DNA of 64,000 nucleotides, taken from Marinomonas posidonica IVIA-Po-181. GTDB lineage: Bacteria > Pseudomonadota > Gammaproteobacteria > Pseudomonadales > Marinomonadaceae. The first letter of the stretch is position 1. The number at the start of each line of letters is the position of its first letter. The position numbers and the translations under genes were made by a program. The stretch covers positions 2,715,001-2,779,000 of the forward strand of contig NC_015559.1 in the NCBI RefSeq assembly GCF_000214215.1, written 5' to 3'. Below are positions 25,866 to 35,604 of this stretch, in pieces. Below the pieces are notes generated by a model, which searched no databases, had not been told where the DNA came from, and saw only the letters and a list, made by a program, of their open reading frames with translations.

Positions 25866-26840
25866 TTAATTCCTTACCTGAATCAGCACTTTTCTTTCAC
25901 TTTTTGAATCGCCTAAAAATGATGACCAACCTAAAGAAAAATCACCATTTCCAAGAGATGTTTTAGGTGTTTGGCTTTCATTTAAAACGAGCTCAAGATC
26001 ATATGCCATCTGCTCTCTAAGAATAAATTCCACCAACTTACAAAGAGGCAAAAACTCTTTCCCGGAAGGTAAGAAATCTAAAAACTGATCTCGACTAAGA
26101 CCTTTCAATTGCAATATGAACTTGCCTTTAATGTCATTGACATAGTTTCCAACGACCACATCCTGACCAATGGTTGAGTTTTTCATGCCCAACCGTACTT
26201 GTTGGTTTTCTTTAATTAAAACTTTTCTTTTTACCCATTGTTTAATAGAAACCTCTTCTAAATCAAAACAATGAGATATTATTCCAGAGACAACTTGTGG
26301 CGATCGACTTTTACCGGCTAGGGTTCCTGAATAGGCCAGCATTTTACACCAATTAATTGGCGTATCCCCTCTCAAGTCATCATCAGCAAGACCCACAAGT
26401 GAGAAGAGTTGATTCGAAAACTTGTCTTTTGCCTCTTCTTGAAACCTGACGTAATACCGATACTTACGCCATGACTGATACACCAAAGAAATCAATCTAT
26501 TATTAAAAAAATCTAAAAACTTTCTTTTGACTTCAGCATCGTCGCTAACCAGCTGCTCCAATATATAACTTGGTAATGGAGATTGAGCTCCCGTAATACC
26601 AAAAAAATTGGTTTGAACTTCAGCCTTTCCATCACCAATCAATGTCATTTTTGCGACATCACTGGCTGAAAATCCTAGACTAGGGTTCGCACTAAACGTG
26701 AGTCGACAGTCAGTGTCCAAACTCTTCAATTCTGGATCAATGTCAAATTCTTTATGAAGTACTTCTACTAGCTGATAAAAATTGTATTTCTTAATATCTC
26801 TAACAAGCATTTCATTATTAGGCAAAGAGGTATTATTCAT
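25866..26840 (-). CDS. tssG: TssG, baseplate wedge
   Basis: 324 residues from the ATG at 26840, which overlaps the tssF stop as TAATG; a longer frame to 26876 would run into tssF. Typical motifs are YNFYQLVEVLHKEFD, FFGITGAQSPLPSYILEQL and GNYVNDIKGKF. TssG clasps two TssF to form the T6SS wedge. Confidence 0.93.
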   Translation of the reverse strand: MNNTSLPNNEMLVRDIKKYNFYQLVEVLHKEFDIDPELKSLDTDCRLTFSANPSLGFSASDVAKMTLIGDGKAEVQTNFFGITGAQSPLPSYILEQLVSDDAEVKRKFLDFFNNRLISLVYQSWRKYRYYVRFQEEAKDKFSNQLFSLVGLADDDLRGDTPINWCKMLAYSGTLAGKSRSPQVVSGIISHCFDLEEVSIKQWVKRKVLIKENQQVRLGMKNSTIGQDVVVGNYVNDIKGKFILQLKGLSRDQFLDFLPSGKEFLPLCKLVEFILREQMAYDLELVLNESQTPKTSLGNGDFSLGWSSFLGDSKSERKVLIQVRN

Positions 26841-28615
26841 TATATTAGTGGTTGTATCCCATCCTGAATTCCCCACGTATAAACTTCTCTATTCTTTGAA
26901 TTAATAACGACAAGTTCATGAAATGAGTTAATACTGGCATAAAGAGAAAAAAATCGACTTAGTATTGTTCCAAATTGATACAGACTACCCTCGGAAGAAA
27001 AATAGTCTAAATCGAGCTCAATGGTAGATCGTAAACCTCTTACCGCCATACCATAGATAATACGGTCTGTTGGTTCCGTCTCAACGCTCAAAATACCATT
27101 TAATCTTTGTTTGGATATCTTTTCAGCCTGACGATTTACAAGCGCCTTAAAATCATACGCTCGAAGAATTGAGCTAAGTGCATCTTTTGAAAGCAAAGAC
27201 AAATAATTAAGTGAAAGATTCGATATCAAGGTCCATAACAAACTACCGTCAAGCACTGGTCTTAATGGCGCGGTAGGTATTACAATGTTTTCAAACGTTG
27301 CAAAGGTAGGAGAAGAATCTGTTGTAATACAAATATCTTTAAGGCCAAGTTCTACTGGCAATTGACGATTTGTACACGTTAATTTAATGGATACAGCCTC
27401 ATCAAAATTATATGCATTAGATTCGTCCCCTCTTATAAATGAAATGTGTCGATCAAAGCCATCTTTCTTTATACTTTCCTTTACTCTGGCACGATAATAA
27501 AGCGCTTCGCGATTTCTCACTCTTTCAACTTCATGCTGAAAACTTTCAAATTCAGAGTAAACCCTTTTTCCGCTTTTTACTCTTGACTCACTATTTTTAC
27601 TATGCTGCCAACCTGCGACTTCATTTATACTAAATATTTCATAATGATTAGGAGACACGCTAGAGGGAATGATTTTGTATTCGGTCTTTAATCCAGTCAG
27701 ATCAATTGGATCTGCATCGTGATCAAACAAATTAATAATAGGTGTGCAGTATAGCTGAAACAGTTCTTCTGAAACTTTAACACCAGTATCGATGGTTTTA
27801 TTAAAATGTAACTTGATAGAGAATCGACCAGAAGCACTTCTTGGTATGGCCTCACCAATTCCCTCTATGTCAAAAAAGTTAAAAGCTTCTGAAAATGTTA
27901 AGTATTCTTGAATGATACGATATCCATCATAAACATTCTTAGGATAGGGTAAGAGCGCTTCTTTTTTATCAAAACCGACAAGAGAAAGCGCCTCTTTTTT
28001 CAAAGAGTAATTAGTATCATCATAATTAACGGTAATCTTGTCTAAATAGTGGTTAATCCATAAGTACATCATTTCAGCACTGTACTGATCACCACCGATA
28101 TAAAACCTTAATGCATCTAAATCAATTTCCTTCGCGGTCAAATCACCATCAATTTCGAAAAAAAGCTCTACAACACTCGCCTCTCTGGTGTGCTGAGCTG
28201 TGATTTTTTCACATTCAATCGGGTACAAATCAACGTCTCTACAAGTTCGAAACTGACACGTTGTCCCACGGATTTGCTTGCTATTTAAACTGACCCCTGC
28301 ATTGATTTTGTGCTTAACACTGACCCCCTCTTTTGGTTTGAATTTAATAACACTCAAACTTGGAACAGGTCTAAGGTAATTTGGCCAAAGCATGTTAATC
28401 ATAGAGTGGGTTAACTCAGGGAACTCATCCTCTATTTTCTCCCTTAATCGTCCTGTCAGAAAGGCAAAACCCTCCAACAAGCGTTCAACATCAGGGTCAA
28501 CATTGCGACCATGTAGATATCGTGACAACTGAGGATGAATTTCAGAAAACTCTTTTCCTTGTTCTCTCAGAAACTCTAATTCCTCTCTAAAATACTTTTC
28601 ATGTGACACGATCAA
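26840..28615 (-). CDS. tssF: TssF, baseplate wedge
   Basis: 591 residues with the family opening (YFREELEFLREQGKEFSEIHPQLSRYL, shortened here) and the conserved DPDVERLLEGFAFLTGRLR and LWPNYLRPVPS segments. Four-base overlap with tssE upstream. Part of the TssE-TssF-TssG-TssK baseplate. Confidence 0.95.
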   Translation of the reverse strand: MIVSHEKYFREELEFLREQGKEFSEIHPQLSRYLHGRNVDPDVERLLEGFAFLTGRLREKIEDEFPELTHSMINMLWPNYLRPVPSLSVIKFKPKEGVSVKHKINAGVSLNSKQIRGTTCQFRTCRDVDLYPIECEKITAQHTREASVVELFFEIDGDLTAKEIDLDALRFYIGGDQYSAEMMYLWINHYLDKITVNYDDTNYSLKKEALSLVGFDKKEALLPYPKNVYDGYRIIQEYLTFSEAFNFFDIEGIGEAIPRSASGRFSIKLHFNKTIDTGVKVSEELFQLYCTPIINLFDHDADPIDLTGLKTEYKIIPSSVSPNHYEIFSINEVAGWQHSKNSESRVKSGKRVYSEFESFQHEVERVRNREALYYRARVKESIKKDGFDRHISFIRGDESNAYNFDEAVSIKLTCTNRQLPVELGLKDICITTDSSPTFATFENIVIPTAPLRPVLDGSLLWTLISNLSLNYLSLLSKDALSSILRAYDFKALVNRQAEKISKQRLNGILSVETEPTDRIIYGMAVRGLRSTIELDLDYFSSEGSLYQFGTILSRFFSLYASINSFHELVVINSKNREVYTWGIQDGIQPLI

Positions 28616-29037
28616 TACACCCTATACTTACGATCACCACCAAGTAGCAAACTGATTTTCACTTTTTCATGAAGCGCATTGCTATTTACATCGGCTTGAA
28701 TTTGAAAACATAACTCTAGAGGGCTGCTTGAGTTGGTAACATTCTGAATTTGAATATTGCACAACCTAGGCTCATATTTATCCAGACACCCTTTAATCGC
28801 CAGTTTCACCCTTAATGAAAGGTCCATGGTTTCCAATAAAGCATCATTAAAATCAATCAAGCCAAGATCAGGTGAAGACAAAGCTTCACCTGATCTTGCA
28901 TTCAAAATATTAGAAACATTTGATTTGATTGAATTCAGCACATCCATTGTATTTGGCCCTTCGGTCAAGGAGATCGGCTCTGCCTCACTCCCTAACCTAT
29001 CTAAAAAGCCAATGCCAAATGCATTTTCTTCATCCAT
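28612..29037 (-). CDS. tssE: TssE, gp25-like baseplate protein
   Basis: 141 residues. A short gp25/lysozyme-like fold with LLDRL-like start (GFLDRLGSE), LNARSGEALSSPDLGLIDF and the EPRLCNIQI strand. It starts sheath assembly by pairing with the first TssB-TssC strands. It overlaps tssF (ATGA). Confidence 0.92.
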   Translation of the reverse strand: MDEENAFGIGFLDRLGSEAEPISLTEGPNTMDVLNSIKSNVSNILNARSGEALSSPDLGLIDFNDALLETMDLSLRVKLAIKGCLDKYEPRLCNIQIQNVTNSSSPLELCFQIQADVNSNALHEKVKISLLLGGDRKYRVY

Positions 29038-29059
29038 GAAACATCTCCATTATCAGATT

Positions 29060-30538
29060 TTACTGATCCAAACGACCGACAAGAGACAATTCGAAATTAG
29101 CACCCATGTATTTAAAGTGTGGTCGAACCGATAAAGAGACCTGATACCAACCTGGGTTCCCTTCAACATCAGACACTTCAATCTTAGCGCCACGAAGTGG
29201 GCGACGACTGCGAACATCCGCTGGCGGGTTTTCCTGGTCAGCAACATACTGCTTAATCCATGAATTTAGCTCACGCTCAAGATCTTGACGCTCTTTCCAA
29301 GCGCCAATTTGCTCTCTCTGCAACACTTTAACGTAGTGTGCCAAGCGATTGATAATCATCATGTAAGGTAACTGAGTACTTAAGCGGTAGTTCGTTTCAG
29401 CTTCTTTCCCTTCTTTGGTATTAGGAAAAATCTTAGGCTTTTGAACAGAGTTAGCAGAGAAAAAAGCGGCATTATCACTGCCTTTTCTCATAGTAAGAGC
29501 AATGAAACCTTCTTCCGCTAATTCAAACTCTTTTCTGTCAGTGACCAGTACCTCTGTTGGTATCTTGGTTTGCAATTCACCCATAGACTCGAAAACATGC
29601 ACAGGTAAATCTTCAACCGCACCACCACTTTGCGGGCCAATAATGTTTGGACACCAACGGTATTTTGAAAAGCTGTCGGTTAATTTTGATGCAAATGCAT
29701 ACGCCGTATTACCCCACAAATAATGACTATGAGACTGACTAACATTCTCTTCATAGTTGAAAGATTTAATCGGGTTTTCAATAGGGTCATATGGAACACG
29801 CAGCAAGAAGCGTGGCGCAGTCAAACCAAGATAGCGAGCATCTTCTGACTCTCGCAATGAGCGCCATTTGGTGTATTTTGGACCGGCAAAGATAGAGCTC
29901 AAGTCTTTTAGGTTTGACATTTCTTCGAATGAATCCACGCCGAAGAACTCTGGACCAACACTTGAGATAAACGGAGCATGTGACATAGCACCCAACGACG
30001 CCATATATTGCAACAGTTTCATATCAGGGGAAGAAGGCGTAAAGGCATAGTTACCAATGATAGCGCCTGTTGGCTCACCACCGAATTGGCCATAACCTGA
30101 AGAATATACATGCTTATACAGACCACTTTGCGTTGTTTCAGGTGCAAATTCAAAGTCTTCAAGCAACTCGTCTTTTGTCACATGAATCAACTCAATTTTG
30201 TTGTTCTCTCTGAAATCCGTGCGATCAACCAGTAACTTAAGGCCTCGCCATGCAGATTCCATTTGCTGGATGGATTCATCATGTAAAATCTCATCCATCT
30301 GAGCACTGATTTTTCGATCCAATTCGATCAACATTTGATCGACAAGATTTTTATTAACAGGCTCATCAGTCTGATTAGAACTCAAAAGATTACTAATAAA
30401 AGCGGCCACGCCTTTTTTAGCAACATCGTAGCCTTCTTCATTCGGCGCAATCTTAGTTTGCGCCATAATCTCATCTAATAAATTGCCATTGATTTGTTCA
30501 CTGGCAATACCTTCCATAGCTGTATTATTTGTAGACAT
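29060..30538 (-). CDS. tssC: TssC (VipB), large sheath subunit
   Basis: 492 residues from the ATG at 30538, preceded by AGAGAAG; an upstream in-frame ATG at 30607 would overlap tssB and add 23 untypical residues. Conserved segments include WRGLKLLVDRTDF, GNYAFTPSSPDMKLLQYM, APFISSVGPEFFGVDSF and the closing RPHFKYMGANFELSLVGRL. With TssB it makes the contractile sheath. Confidence 0.96.
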   Translation of the reverse strand: MSTNNTAMEGIASEQINGNLLDEIMAQTKIAPNEEGYDVAKKGVAAFISNLLSSNQTDEPVNKNLVDQMLIELDRKISAQMDEILHDESIQQMESAWRGLKLLVDRTDFRENNKIELIHVTKDELLEDFEFAPETTQSGLYKHVYSSGYGQFGGEPTGAIIGNYAFTPSSPDMKLLQYMASLGAMSHAPFISSVGPEFFGVDSFEEMSNLKDLSSIFAGPKYTKWRSLRESEDARYLGLTAPRFLLRVPYDPIENPIKSFNYEENVSQSHSHYLWGNTAYAFASKLTDSFSKYRWCPNIIGPQSGGAVEDLPVHVFESMGELQTKIPTEVLVTDRKEFELAEEGFIALTMRKGSDNAAFFSANSVQKPKIFPNTKEGKEAETNYRLSTQLPYMMIINRLAHYVKVLQREQIGAWKERQDLERELNSWIKQYVADQENPPADVRSRRPLRGAKIEVSDVEGNPGWYQVSLSVRPHFKYMGANFELSLVGRLDQ

Positions 30539-30569
30539 GTTTCTTCTCTGTAAGCAAGTTATAAAATAG

Positions 30570-31085
30570 TTACTCAGACGGCTGATCTTGGTCAGCATTT
30601 TCTTCATTCACAAGATTGAGTTCTGCAAGCAGCTGTTCTCTGCTTGAATCAGATGACAACATTGATTGAAGGCTATTACGAAATGCAGCGACATTCCCTA
30701 AAGGCCCTTTTAATGCAACCAAAGCTTCTCTTAATTCAATCAGTTTTTTCAGCTCTGGCACTTGAGCAGCGATGGAATCTGGAGAAAAATCAGCAAGACT
30801 TGAAAATTCAAGATCTACCGCAATATCGCCACCTTTATCATCCAACTCGTTGCTAACAGAGGTTTTAAGATTCAAATTACTTTCGCGCATTACCGCTTCG
30901 AAGTTATCTTTATCAATGGAAATACTTTTCCGTTCTTCTAAAGGCGTTTCTTCTGGATGGCCTTTAAAATCACCGACAACCAAAGTTTTCAATGGCAATT
31001 CAACTTCAGCTTGAGCATCACCCGTTGCTGGTATGTATTTAATATTAATTCGCTCTTTAGGAGCGACGCTTCCTTCTTTTGACAT
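30570..31085 (-). CDS. tssB: TssB (VipA), small sheath subunit
   Basis: 171 residues from the ATG at 31085 (MSKEGSVAPKERINIKY); the in-frame ATG 18 bases earlier is less typical. Family sign: LPLKTLVVGDFKGHPEETPLEER and the FSSLADFSPDSIAAQVPEL segment. First sheath gene of the operon, 31 bases before tssC. Confidence 0.96.
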   Translation of the reverse strand: MSKEGSVAPKERINIKYIPATGDAQAEVELPLKTLVVGDFKGHPEETPLEERKSISIDKDNFEAVMRESNLNLKTSVSNELDDKGGDIAVDLEFSSLADFSPDSIAAQVPELKKLIELREALVALKGPLGNVAAFRNSLQSMLSSDSSREQLLAELNLVNEENADQDQPSE

Positions 31086-31159
31086 TTTCAATCTCCATTT
31101 CAATTCATTTCAAAAGATAAAAATAACTAAATAGTTATATCTGCTTTCCACTAGGGGCA

Positions 31160-32203
31160 TCAATTTAGGCTATAGACATAACCATCATCAAACCAATAAT
31201 AATCTGAGGATACGGGTTTCTTAATTCCATCTTTTAACGCATGAAATTTTTCATCCGAATTCGCCAACTGCTTTTCATCTAAGCGCCCTACAACTTCTTC
31301 TAACTCAACTAACATAGTTTCATATAACGAAGAAAATCTGTCCGTACCTGCATAGGTAAAATAAAGGTCATAATACGACTTTGACTCAACTAAATTTAAT
31401 GCGATCCCTTTATAGGTTTCACTGTTACCCGATAAAACCCTCGCAACTGTTGCGATTGAAGCTAACTCGCCTTTATTGGCCGACTTTACAAGCCACTCAA
31501 AAGATTCATCCTCTCTTTTCAAGCTCTCAAGTACATCCACAAGCCTCTTTATAGCGGGTAAATAGCCCGTATTGGCGCCCTTAATATAAAACTCTAATGC
31601 GGAGTTCAGCCTACTGTAATCAAAGAAATAGAAACCTTCTCCATTTCGAATATGATCGGCTTTAATCATTAAAGCGACAGGGTTCAATTGCTCAATGGCT
31701 TTTTCTAGATAGAGGTTTGCTTTTTCAGCATCAAGCTTTTGAAAATATAGGAAGTAACCTAGATAGGCTGAAGATGCATTTTCAGCCTCAAGGTTTTCTA
31801 GTAAATTGAAGTATTTTTTAGACCAAAATGTTTGCTTACCTTGGTCGCTTCTATAAGCTAAATATTGTACGGCACCAAGATCATTATGCTTTGCCGCCGA
31901 TTCTATATAGTCATTTACAGTATGACTTGTGCGGATAGTCTTTTGATAACCTTGTAGTTCTAATGCATATAAAAACGCAGCAGAGGAATCACCTTGATCA
32001 GCGGCAAATTTCAAATACTCTCTTGCCAATCGGTTTTTATACTGAGCACGCAATGTTCTGCCGCGCTCATAGGCATCAGCCACACTAATGCCATCATCAA
32101 AAAAAGAAGTTGAAGCAAGAACCGCCTCACTGGAAGCTAAAATAGCAAGGAGCAATACACACTTAATAACATAGCAACAACGGAGACAAAAAATATTAAA
32201 CAC
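31160..32203 (-). CDS. exported Sel1-like repeat protein heading the T6SS operon
   Basis: 347 residues with a signal peptide (core VIKCVLLLAILASSEAVLA) and helical Sel1/TPR-like repeats throughout (AREYLKFAADQGDSSAAFLYALE, EFYIKGANTGYLPAIKRLVDVL shortened, SFEWLVKSANKGELASIATV). Such repeats act as protein-binding scaffolds. It is 74 bases ahead of tssB and is probably the first gene of the core operon. Its role in secretion is unknown; it is not one of the 13 core components. Confidence 0.75.
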   Translation of the reverse strand: MFNIFCLRCCYVIKCVLLLAILASSEAVLASTSFFDDGISVADAYERGRTLRAQYKNRLAREYLKFAADQGDSSAAFLYALELQGYQKTIRTSHTVNDYIESAAKHNDLGAVQYLAYRSDQGKQTFWSKKYFNLLENLEAENASSAYLGYFLYFQKLDAEKANLYLEKAIEQLNPVALMIKADHIRNGEGFYFFDYSRLNSALEFYIKGANTGYLPAIKRLVDVLESLKREDESFEWLVKSANKGELASIATVARVLSGNSETYKGIALNLVESKSYYDLYFTYAGTDRFSSLYETMLVELEEVVGRLDEKQLANSDEKFHALKDGIKKPVSSDYYWFDDGYVYSLN

Positions 32204-32307
32204 AAAAAAGCCTCTACAACGAAACGCGTAAAAATGAAGTACAAACGTTCCGGAGATTAAAGTGGCTTAAAGGCCTATAACATAATGAGGGAAAAAGTGA
32301 CTAGATC

Positions 32308-32335
32308 AGGATAGAGAGCAAAACAGTAAAATCAA
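32308..32335 (-). promoter_or_regulatory. possible sigma-70 promoter of the core T6SS operon
   Basis: On the minus strand TTGATT, 16 bases, then TATCCT, about 105 bases ahead of the Sel1-repeat gene. The match is moderate. No well-spaced sigma-54 site was found in this gap, in line with V. cholerae, where the main cluster is not driven by sigma-54. Confidence 0.3.
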
Positions 32336-32575
32336 ATTACTGCTCTAATATACCGAAAACCTTTTACAGGCTTGAAACCTTCCATGTTATAAACATTTTG
32401 CACCACACAAAACATTACAATCCATACAAAATCCTTTTTTGCTGCTACAGCATCGTAAAACAACGCAATGCCGCACTCCATTCCTTAGATGCTTGGATTC
32501 TGACACAAGCTTTCTGAGAAAAAAACCCTAAAATGTAATTTTTTGTAGTCGGGCTGGAAATCTATTACAAATATG

Positions 32576-32845
32576 CTAGGGAAGGTACGAATAAGTTTAC
32601 TAAGCCTCAGTCTTTCAGAGAAATTGTCAAATAAGGCGCGACTCTGAAGGCATGTAGGTACCCTTCAAAGAGTCGCAACGCAGTAGGACGTTTTCTCTGA
32701 AAGACCCGTAGGGCAAGGTCTAAAAGCCTGTATTCTTTGTTGAGCACCTCGCCAATAGGCCAACTATTCACATTCGGCACTCGCCTCGAATAACAGGTTT
32801 TTATCCACATGCTGAGGCAAGAGGACTTGTTCGCACCTTCCCTAG
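32576..32845. mobile_element. MITE 1, IS5-type ends, CTAG target duplication
   Basis: Imperfect terminal inverted repeats GGAAGGTACGAATAAGT and (reversed) GGAAGGTGCGAACAAGT, 15 of 17 alike, flanked by CTAG on both sides. Inside are nested palindromes: TCTTTCAGAGAAA (32611-32623) with TTTCTCTGAAAGA (32692-32704), enclosing GCGACTCT (32638-32645) with AGAGTCGC (32669-32676). There is no transposase frame. The ends and the YTAR-type duplication point to mobilisation by an IS5-like transposase, which is inference. It sits between the core operon and the ankyrin gene. The rest of 32204-32575 is AT-rich leader sequence. Confidence 0.75.
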
Positions 32846-32961
32846 CCACTTTTAAATAAAGCGTCATCCAAGACAGTTTCACCATTCCCATTTTGTTTAT
32901 TTTAATTTATATTCGCACCCGTTCTCGATAATCAAAAGTGACGTCATTCAGGATGAAGTTA

Positions 32962-35397
32962 ATGAAAGCACAGACAAAATGGACAATACCTGCAGTAATA
33001 TTATGCTCTCTGGCTTTACAAGCCTGCTCGATTTTCTCCCCCTATACGTCTCATTTTCAAGGCATAAAAGAGCGACTTCAAGAAGGTCAGGAAATTAATG
33101 CCCCTATCAACGAAAATCTAGACACTTACCTACACCAATCCGTACAAAACAACTCTTTTAAAGAAGTTAAATACCTACTTAATAACGGAGCAAATCCAAA
33201 CCTAGCAAACAAGCAAGGACGACTCCCAATTCATTTATTAAACACCAAGAAAACACTCACATCAGATGAACAACAAGCCAATATTCTTTCCATTCTGGCT
33301 AAATTTGGCGCCGACATAAACACCAAAGGCATCGATCAAAAAACACCTATTATTGAAGCCATTATTAACAACAAACCACTCAGTGTTGAAACATTATTAG
33401 AATACCAAGCTGACATTGAAAAAACCTATCAATCTAACACCCCACTAATGCTTGCCGTTCAAACAGGCAATATAACCATAGTCAACGACCTACTCTCAAA
33501 ACATCAGAAATTTAACAGGCAAAATAACGCCAATCATACAGCCATGCATTTTACGGCTCTTGCAGAAACAAAAGGGACAGATAAAGAGCTTGCAAAAATA
33601 GCCAAAAAACTCCTTAAATCTGGCGTTAAAATTCAAGAATCCTATCAAAAAGACATCATTAACGAGGCCATTAAAAACCACAGACCGCTCGTTGCCAGAG
33701 TGTTAATGGAAGCAAGCGAAACACGCTTTACGCCTAATCGAGACCTTTTCTCTCCACTCATGGATGCCGTGTACACAGGCGACTTAAGCCTTGTAAAAAG
33801 CATTTTAAAACAAGACGTCGATGTGAATTTCAAAGACTCGAAAGGCTGGACTGCACTGCTTCTTTCCAGCCACAAAAGCAGTGAAAATGAAGACGACCAA
33901 CAAACCAGCATCATAAAACGTCTGATTAAGTCTGGCGCAACATTAGACACCTTAAACAAAGAAAATAACTCGGCCCTCAATATGGCAATTGAAAGCGGTC
34001 GATATGACATTGCCGACATGCTCATCGAGGAACACATTAATACCAATTTAAAAAATATTGACGGCGAAACAGCCTTAATTAAAGCCATTCAAGTCAACAA
34101 TATCGAACTCGTCGAGCAACTTATATCAGCAGAGAGCATACATACAACAGACGCACACCTTTGGACCCCACTGCATTTTTCAGTTGCTCACCCTGACACT
34201 CAGGAAAAGACAGAAGAAACCTCCATTACCGAGTTCCTCTTATCGCTGAACGCAAACCTAAATGCTCAAAATGATCAAGGCGAAACCCCTCTCCACACCG
34301 CGATAAAACATAGCGCAACAAATGATGCCATTTTACTACTAGAACAGGGTGCAGACACATCCATTCAAGATAACAATGGTGTCACACCACTCATGCTGGC
34401 CGCCCAAGCAAACAACCTAGTGCTTATCAAAAGGCTCATCACAACCAAACAAGACATCAACACACAAGACTCCTACGGCAAAACAGCATTGCATTATGCA
34501 ACCCTGAAAAAATCCGCTCGCAATGATTACACCCAAGCACAGATAGTGAAACTGCTAATCAATGCTGGTGCCAACCCAAACCTGCAAGACAAAAACCTAT
34601 CAACGCCGCTACACTTGTCGGTAAAATACAACTTACTTCACACCACCAACGCGCTTACCAAAGCAGACACCATTCCCGACATCAAAGACAATCAAGGCAA
34701 TACAGCACTCATTACTGCGGTACAAAATGGTAACTACCCCATTGTGAAGATCTTAGCCCAGCAAGTATCAGGGCTTGATTTCAAACAAAATAATGGCTGG
34801 GCCGCCATCCACTTCACTGCTCACCCTGACAGCAAAGGCAACAAAGCCACCCAAGCTAAAATTGCCCAAGCCCTGATAAAAGCCGGCGCCAACATTAATA
34901 TTCAAATACCAACAGGAGAAACCCCACTTAGCATTGCCATTGGTAACGATCAAGGGCTAGTCACCCAAGCCCTCATAGAAGCTGGGGCCAGAATGGACAT
35001 TGTCGATAACAATGGTTGGACCCCACTCATGTTCGCCGTTTACCTAGGCAAACTGGACTCGCTAAAACAAGCGCTCAAGGTGGCAAAAAATTTAAACATC
35101 AAAAACAAAGATGGCATGACCGCCCTACACCTTACAACCAACCCAAGCAGCTTTGGCGGAACCCAAGTACAAGCACAAATAGCAAAGCTGCTCATTAGCA
35201 AAGGCGCTGACGTAAACGCCAGAGCTTCAGACGGCTCCACCCCCCTTCACTTTGCGGCCAGCAACAACATGCCTGAAATCATCAAGATTCTTCTATCCGC
35301 AAATGCCTCTCAGACCATCAAAAATTTCAAAGGCTGGACAGCAAAAGACGAAGCGCTAAAAACAAACAGCACTCAAGCCCTTAACCTTCTTAACTAA
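32962..35397 (+). CDS. large ankyrin-repeat lipoprotein
   Basis: About 811 residues. The ATG at 32962 is preferred because AGGA lies nine bases before it and it opens a lipoprotein signal (MKAQTKWTIPAVILCSLALQ, then the lipobox AC). In-frame starts at 32938 (GTG) and 32953 are possible. The rest is some 20 ankyrin repeats (typical units: NNGWTPLMFAVYLGKLDSLK, SDGSTPLHFAASNNMPEIIK). There is no catalytic domain, so it is a periplasmic or surface binding scaffold. It is divergent from the T6SS core and stands just before the right hcp. Ankyrin proteins are known as immunity factors of some T6SS effectors, but no partner toxin is adjacent, so that role is only a guess. Confidence 0.8.
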   Translation: MKAQTKWTIPAVILCSLALQACSIFSPYTSHFQGIKERLQEGQEINAPINENLDTYLHQSVQNNSFKEVKYLLNNGANPNLANKQGRLPIHLLNTKKTLTSDEQQANILSILAKFGADINTKGIDQKTPIIEAIINNKPLSVETLLEYQADIEKTYQSNTPLMLAVQTGNITIVNDLLSKHQKFNRQNNANHTAMHFTALAETKGTDKELAKIAKKLLKSGVKIQESYQKDIINEAIKNHRPLVARVLMEASETRFTPNRDLFSPLMDAVYTGDLSLVKSILKQDVDVNFKDSKGWTALLLSSHKSSENEDDQQTSIIKRLIKSGATLDTLNKENNSALNMAIESGRYDIADMLIEEHINTNLKNIDGETALIKAIQVNNIELVEQLISAESIHTTDAHLWTPLHFSVAHPDTQEKTEETSITEFLLSLNANLNAQNDQGETPLHTAIKHSATNDAILLLEQGADTSIQDNNGVTPLMLAAQANNLVLIKRLITTKQDINTQDSYGKTALHYATLKKSARNDYTQAQIVKLLINAGANPNLQDKNLSTPLHLSVKYNLLHTTNALTKADTIPDIKDNQGNTALITAVQNGNYPIVKILAQQVSGLDFKQNNGWAAIHFTAHPDSKGNKATQAKIAQALIKAGANINIQIPTGETPLSIAIGNDQGLVTQALIEAGARMDIVDNNGWTPLMFAVYLGKLDSLKQALKVAKNLNIKNKDGMTALHLTTNPSSFGGTQVQAQIAKLLISKGADVNARASDGSTPLHFAASNNMPEIIKILLSANASQTIKNFKGWTAKDEALKTNSTQALNLLN

Positions 35398-35445
35398 CTT
35401 CCTCCCCCCACCCAATCAGCACGAGCAAAACTCCGCCCAGCAAGC

Positions 35446-35469
35446 AAAAAACCGCCTAAGATTAAGGCG
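35446..35469 (-). terminator. hairpin with U-run, right arm
   Basis: Mirror copy of 11778-11801: on the minus strand CGCCT-loop-AGGCG followed by GGTTTTTT. It would stop leftward transcription running from the hcp region into the 3' end of the ankyrin gene. Confidence 0.5.
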
Positions 35470-35528
35470 ATAAATTGCTTAATCGACTTGTTGATTTTTA
35501 ACATACTGATTTATATAGATATTTTTTC

Positions 35529-35544
35529 TGGCATTGGATTTGCT
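35529..35544 (+). promoter_or_regulatory. sigma-54 promoter of the right hcp
   Basis: TGGCATTGGATTTGCT, the same -24/-12 element as at 11703-11718. The start should lie near 35556, about 50 bases ahead of hcp. Confidence 0.85.
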
Positions 35545-35604
35545 ATAGAAAGATAAGTGTTTATGACACTTTTCAATCTTTTATTACTTATAAGGAATTA
35601 GATT

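Noticed and set aside
32465-32480. Sigma-54-like sequence (minus strand TGGAGTGCGGCATTGC) ahead of the core operon
   Set aside because: The GG-GC spacing is one base too long and the -24 part is poor; sigma-54 promoters tolerate spacing changes badly.
32607-32891. 94-residue frame across MITE 1
   Set aside because: It runs over terminal repeats and palindromes, has no ribosome site and no similarity to a transposase that I recognise.
11812-35435. Recombinase-driven phase-variation switch
   Set aside because: The inverted arms would permit flipping by general recombination, but no site-specific recombinase gene or short recombination sites are visible.
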